Below are positions 38,283 to 41,273 of a stretch of DNA of 41,273 bases, piece after piece (the first letter of the stretch is position 1; each line of letters opens with the position of its first letter). A program made the position numbers and the translations under genes. The notes under the pieces were generated by a model. The model was not told where the DNA came from, did not search any database, and saw only the letters and a program-made list of their open reading frames with translations. This stretch comes from a candidate division FCPU426 bacterium (GTDB lineage: Bacteria > Oederibacteriota > Muellerivitia > Muellerivitales > Muellerivitaceae), in the NCBI GenBank assembly GCA_030041545.1, contig JASHNQ010000067.1:1-41273 (forward strand), given 5' to 3'.

Positions 38283-39734
38283 ATGAGAGACTTTTTGAAA
38301 TCCACCTGTAGGTTGGGGGCTGGCATGGCCCTTTTTGTTTCCGCCGTTGTATGGATAACGGGCTGCCAGTCGGCCAACAACCCCACGACTGCCCAAGCCC
38401 AGGCCGGAGCGGCTGGGACGGCATCCACCCCGACGCAGACGCCCGACGTGAAGTCCTCGTCGCTATCGGGCCCGAGCATGAGCATGGCGCAAAGCTGTTC
38501 GCCTTCCTCGGCGTCCGCGGGCCAGTCGGTCACCTATACCATCAACCTGGCGATCTCAGGTTCGGCGGCTACCGGCGTCGTCCTCACGGACGTCCTGCCC
38601 AGTTGCATGAGCTACGTCCAGGGAACGGCCTCCACTCTTTCGGGAGGAACCTTCACTTGCGTGGGGTCCACCCTGACCTGGGTCTATACCTCGGTTGGTC
38701 CCTGTACCTGCACCATGAACTACGTGACCCAGCTGGCCAGCAGCGCGGCGACCCTGGTGGGATCGACCATTCCCAACACCTGCGTGTTGACCTGCACCTG
38801 CCTGTCCTCGGCCGTATCGGCCGTGAGCAGCCTGCTGGTGACCGCCACCACCATTAACACCAGTACGCCGACCCCGACGGTCCTCACCGCTACGCCCACG
38901 AACACTTACACGGCGGTGCCGGCCACCTTCACACCGACCATCACCAATACCTACACCTTTACGGCGGTGCCGCCTACACCCACCTTTACCTACACGCCGG
39001 TGCCGGCCACCCCCACCCCGACCTTCACTTTCACCAATACGTGGACATCGACCAACACCTACACCTCGACCTTCACCAACACCTTCACGCCGGTGCCGCC
39101 CACCCCCACCCCGACCTTCACCTTTACCTACACCTCCACGTCGACCAGCACCTACACCTCGACTTTCACCAACACCTGCACCTCCACTCCGACCAACACT
39201 TTCACGGCGACGGGCACGCCGACCAATACTTTCACGGCCACCAACACCTTCACTTCCACGAACACGGGGACGCCGACCAACACCTTTACTCCCACCAACA
39301 CCTTCACCTCCACCTCGACGCCCGTCCCCATCCCGACCATCAGCCTGAGCCAGTCCTGCGCGCCGGTCTCCGCGACCTTGGGGGCGGCCGTCACCTACAC
39401 CCTCACCCTGGGGGTCACGGGCTGCAGTTGTTCGGCCAACAACGTGACCATCCAGGATGTCCTGCCCACGGGGTTGAGTTACGTGGAGGGAACGGCTACG
39501 ACCATCTCGGGCGGCACCTTCAGCGCCTCCGGGCAGACCCTGACCTGGGTTTACAACTCGGTGGGCCCCTGCACCTGCACCATGACCTACGTGACCCAGG
39601 TGAGCGACACTTTGACCGGCCTGATTGGAGAAACCCTGGAGAACAGCGCAACCCTGACCTGCCCCAGCCTCTCCTCGTCGCTGACGGCCACGGCGAACCT
39701 GCTTATCACGGGCTTACTGGGGTTGGGCCTTTAA
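38283..39734 (+). CDS. DUF11-domain surface lipoprotein with Thr/Pro-rich linker
   Basis: A 483-residue exported lipoprotein (lipobox ITGC, C28). Two DUF11-type Ig-like domains (about 70-190 and 350-475) share the pattern VTYTI/VTYTL, VLTDVLPSCMSYVQGTAST or VTIQDVLPTGLSYVEGTAT, LTWVY and GPCTCTMxYVTQ. Each has clustered Cys. They are separated by a Thr/Pro/Asn-rich linker (about 192-345) of units such as TNTFTPT, TSTNTYT and VPPTPTPT, a likely stalk and possible O-glycosylation target. DUF11 domains occur in cell-surface proteins, often adhesins. ATG 38283 follows GAGAGGAG. Expression is probably sigma-54 dependent through the promoter at 38110. A terminator follows at 39770. Confidence 0.88.
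   Translation: MRDFLKSTCRLGAGMALFVSAVVWITGCQSANNPTTAQAQAGAAGTASTPTQTPDVKSSSLSGPSMSMAQSCSPSSASAGQSVTYTINLAISGSAATGVVLTDVLPSCMSYVQGTASTLSGGTFTCVGSTLTWVYTSVGPCTCTMNYVTQLASSAATLVGSTIPNTCVLTCTCLSSAVSAVSSLLVTATTINTSTPTPTVLTATPTNTYTAVPATFTPTITNTYTFTAVPPTPTFTYTPVPATPTPTFTFTNTWTSTNTYTSTFTNTFTPVPPTPTPTFTFTYTSTSTSTYTSTFTNTCTSTPTNTFTATGTPTNTFTATNTFTSTNTGTPTNTFTPTNTFTSTSTPVPIPTISLSQSCAPVSATLGAAVTYTLTLGVTGCSCSANNVTIQDVLPTGLSYVEGTATTISGGTFSASGQTLTWVYNSVGPCTCTMTYVTQVSDTLTGLIGETLENSATLTCPSLSSSLTATANLLITGLLGLGL
38865..39330 (+). repeat. Low-complexity ACC/CAC-rich coding repeat
   Basis: The DNA of the Thr/Pro linker is made of short imperfect units such as CACCTTCAC, ACCAACACCT and CCCACCCCGACC. Their length varies in multiples of three, so the frame is kept. 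This is expected to be prone to slippage. It is not a CRISPR array: the units have no constant spacers. Confidence 0.8.
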
Positions 39735-39769
39735 ACAGTCCGGGTTTGGGATGAACCTTAAAGGCGATC

Positions 39770-39799
39770 AAGCCGGGCTCCCCGGGGGGCCCGGCTTTT
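39770..39799 (+). terminator. Intrinsic terminator after the DUF11 gene
   Basis: AAGCCGGGC (39770-39778) and GCCCGGCTT (39789-39797) form a perfect 9-bp stem around a C/G-rich loop that can extend the pairing (CCCC/GGGG). It is followed by TT and A. It ends the sigma-54 transcription unit, and the gene beyond is on the other strand. Confidence 0.8.
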
Positions 39800-39897
39800 A
39801 TGTGGCCTAATATGAAGCACCATGGGCGTGCCGAAACCTTGGGCCCTTCCGTAAAATCTTCCACTGAGGACGCTCCCAGCGGCCCATCCCCCGCTTC

Positions 39898-40437
39898 TCA
39901 ATGCATTACAGCCACCTTGCCGGTCTGGATGGCCGTAAGCCCTTCCTCGTTTTCTATCCGAAGGGCATAAATATACAATCCACTGGCCACTCCCGCCCCG
40001 CCCCGGTTTTGCAGCGGCCAAACCAGCTTGTTGGATCCCGTATTGCCTTCCATGGAGGCGTTGTAAACCCGCTCGCCCGCCAAATCGTAAATGGAAAGAT
40101 AAATCCATTCCGGTAGTTCGAGGTTGACCAGGAACTGGATGGGTTCCCCTCCCGTGGAAATATTAGGAACCGCCACTGCCCGCCAGGCAGCCCTGTCGGT
40201 CGCCGTTGGGCTGCCTGGGCCGCCATCCACCATGGCGGAGTCCGCATCCGCCGGGTTGGCCACTGCGGCGGATGGCGTGTGGGTGGGCGTAGGGGTCTTG
40301 CCCGGCGTCAAGGTTAATGTGGGGGTGGCCGTCGGCGTCCGGTTGGGGCTGTTCGTGGGCGTAGGCGTGGGACGGGGTGCATAATCGTTAGGCCCGAAAA
40401 TTTGGATATTGCCCGCGCCCGAGTCATAGTCCCCCAC
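39898..40437 (-). CDS. C-terminal part of a frameshifted NHL-repeat protein: Thr/Pro linker plus FlgD-like domain
   Basis: A 179-residue reading frame that is the continuation of the ORF at 40451-41125. It begins with the end of an NHL blade (GDYDSGAGNIQIFG). A Thr/Pro-rich linker follows (TPTPTNSPNRTPTATPTLTLTP), then a C-terminal FlgD-like Ig domain (WIYLSIYDLAGERVYNASMEG, then GLYIYALRIENEEG and GKVAVMH). Such domains terminate many surface proteins in FCB-like bacteria. A GTG is present at 40437, but no ribosome site, so it is probably not translated alone. Removing one T near 40453 joins it to the upstream frame as LILLINGDIYVGDYDSG. Confidence 0.7.
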   Translation of the reverse strand: MGDYDSGAGNIQIFGPNDYAPRPTPTPTNSPNRTPTATPTLTLTPGKTPTPTHTPSAAVANPADADSAMVDGGPGSPTATDRAAWRAVAVPNISTGGEPIQFLVNLELPEWIYLSIYDLAGERVYNASMEGNTGSNKLVWPLQNRGGAGVASGLYIYALRIENEEGLTAIQTGKVAVMH

Positions 40438-40450
40438 GTAGATATCGCCG

Positions 40451-41125
40451 TTATATTAAGAGAATCAAATCCGGCCCGGAAAAGGGCGTGGCTCCCGCGG
40501 CTTCCCCGTTCATGGCGCCGATGAGGGTTCCAGCGTTGGTGTAAACCTCCACCAGGCTGTTGGCGTAGTCCGCCAAGTAAACATTGCCGGAGGCGTCCAC
40601 GGTCAAGCCGTAATAGGGGTCGTCCACGTCGCTGGGATAGGCCAGGGGCCAGCTCGTGGCCGTCCCGTTGATGGAGGAAATCTTCCAAACCACCGTGTTG
40701 CCCGCGTCCGCCACGTAGATGTTGTTGGATGAATCCAGCACCACGGCGGCGGGCCAGAAATCCGTATTACCGCCGTCGTTCCACTCGCCCAGGGTAGTTC
40801 CGCTAGAAGTGAATTCCTCGACCTCCCGGTTGTCCATATCGGAAACGTAAACGTGGCCCGAGGAGTCCAAGGCGATGCCGGAGGGGTTGTTGAAGGGAGC
40901 GTTTCCGTAGCCGGACCAGGATGTTATGGTCGCGGGATTAGAGGACGAACCGAACTCATAGACCGCCGAGCCGGTGGTGGTGTCGCAGTCTTGACCGACG
41001 CAGGTTCCCGCGTCCAGGACGTAAACGTCCCCGCTGGCGTTCACCGCGACTGCGTCGGGAAATTGGAAAGGGGCGGAAAAGGAAAAAGCGGGGTTTGCCA
41101 AGGTGAAGGTAGCGGCGGAAACCAA
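40451..41125 (-). CDS. N-terminal part of a frameshifted NHL-repeat protein
   Basis: A 224-residue reading frame with about five NHL beta-propeller blades: FPDAVAVNASGDVYVLDAG, NPSGIALDSSGHVYVSDMDN, PAAVVLDSSNNIYVADAGN and YGLTVDASGNVYLADYAN. It ends prematurely with SGPDLILLI and TAA. The next frame continues the blade, so this is one gene with a +1 base. The first possible start is TTG 41125 (MVSAATFTLANP), with no ribosome site and no signal peptide, and an in-frame TGA lies five codons upstream. The 5' end is therefore also suspect (truncation or assembly join). Extracellular binding is the usual inferred role. Confidence 0.7.
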   Translation of the reverse strand: MVSAATFTLANPAFSFSAPFQFPDAVAVNASGDVYVLDAGTCVGQDCDTTTGSAVYEFGSSSNPATITSWSGYGNAPFNNPSGIALDSSGHVYVSDMDNREVEEFTSSGTTLGEWNDGGNTDFWPAAVVLDSSNNIYVADAGNTVVWKISSINGTATSWPLAYPSDVDDPYYGLTVDASGNVYLADYANSLVEVYTNAGTLIGAMNGEAAGATPFSGPDLILLI

Positions 41126-41273
41126 GCGGGAAGCTCAGGAATTCGCCAACCAGGTCATCCAAAAAGGGACTTTTTTAAACACGGATGGGGCTCCCGCTCT
41201 TCGGGATTTAAAGGGGTTTGACGTGGATTATCAAGTGGTGGCCGGTGACCCCACCCTGTTGGACCACTGGTTG
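41103..41273 (+). CDS. Partial ORF running off the right end
   Basis: The plus-strand frame is open from 41025 to the end of the window and reads KREAQEFANQVIQKGTFLN, then DGAPALRDLKGFDVDYQVV and AGDPTLLDHWL. This looks like real protein. The first ordinary start codon is GTG 41103 (poor GGGG site upstream). It overlaps the start of the minus-strand NHL frame by 23 bases, which is unlikely for two intact genes, so one end may be broken or misassembled. I do not recognise the family. Confidence 0.4.
   Translation, partial: MKVAAETKREAQEFANQVIQKGTFLNTDGAPALRDLKGFDVDYQVVAGDPTLLDHWL

Noticed and set aside
38870-39330. Possible CRISPR or tandem non-coding array
   Set aside because: The repeats are short, in frame, and encode a Thr/Pro stalk; there are no constant repeats with unique spacers and no cas genes.
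39041-39754. His-rich 237-residue plus-strand frame (repeats of DQHLHLHLHQH type)
   Set aside because: It is the +1 shadow of the Thr/Pro linker of the DUF11 gene. The ACC/CAC-rich DNA reads as His/Leu/Asp in this frame. It has no ribosome site or independent evidence.

Overview
This 41 kb window comes from an uncultured-type Gram-negative bacterium with a GC-rich chromosome. The evidence for a Gram-negative cell is a TolC-like outer membrane lipoprotein, two RND inner membrane pumps, a CpxP/Spy-like periplasmic protein and many lipoprotein signal peptides. Thr/Pro-rich linkers, DUF11 domains, NHL repeats and a FlgD-like C-terminal domain recall FCB-related and Elusimicrobia/Goldbacteria-like candidate phyla. 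I cannot fix the phylum from the sequence alone. No rRNA or tRNA gene was seen.

Layout. (1) 0.3-6.3 kb is the housekeeping block glmU-prs-rplY(ctc)-pth. Between glmU and prs sits a markedly AT-rich restriction-modification cassette whose endonuclease resembles SfiI. (2) 6.3-7.7 kb holds two secreted proteins of unknown function. (3) 7.9-17.9 kb, minus strand, is a long run transcribed as ECF sigma, zinc-finger anti-sigma, CpxP/Spy-like sensor, TolC-like lipoprotein, RND pump 1, RND pump 2. It reads as an envelope-stress or toxicant efflux module, but there is no periplasmic adaptor gene. (4) 18.2-25.0 kb, plus strand: a small membrane protein, a GH2 glycosidase, an NHL-repeat protein, a lipoprotein and a ComEC-like channel with damaged metallo-hydrolase motifs. 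(5) 25.1-30.5 kb: an HU-like protein with a probably leaderless promoter, a hypothetical protein, a TPR-SpoIID protein, a lipoprotein, a gamma-glutamylcyclotransferase-like protein and an SDR-like protein. (6) 30.6-34.0 kb: an ArsR regulator with a 20-bp palindromic operator, three AHSA1/SRPBCC domains (one fused to DoxX) and a PhnB-like VOC protein. (7) 34.0-36.1 kb: a VapC-type toxin-antitoxin pair, a hypothetical protein and a lipoprotein. (8) 36.5-39.7 kb: an NtrC-type sigma-54 activator, then a textbook sigma-54 promoter and a DUF11 surface lipoprotein. (9) The right end has a frameshifted NHL/FlgD-domain gene and a partial plus-strand ORF.

The most unusual feature is the intergenic DNA. 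Many spacers hold short degenerate word arrays with a strict 7-bp (or 10-bp) period. They are usually arranged as two inverted arms around a hairpin. At least five word families occur, and one composite element is present in three copies. These elements supply stop codons (GH2, SRPBCC), a C-terminal tail (ComEC), a Shine-Dalgarno sequence (GGCT-like) and signal-peptide codons (SpoIID protein, lipoprotein). A 22-bp-stem palindrome is also carried in frame inside comEC, and a 500-bp spacer at 31.5-32.0 kb is a patchwork of at least six different hairpins.
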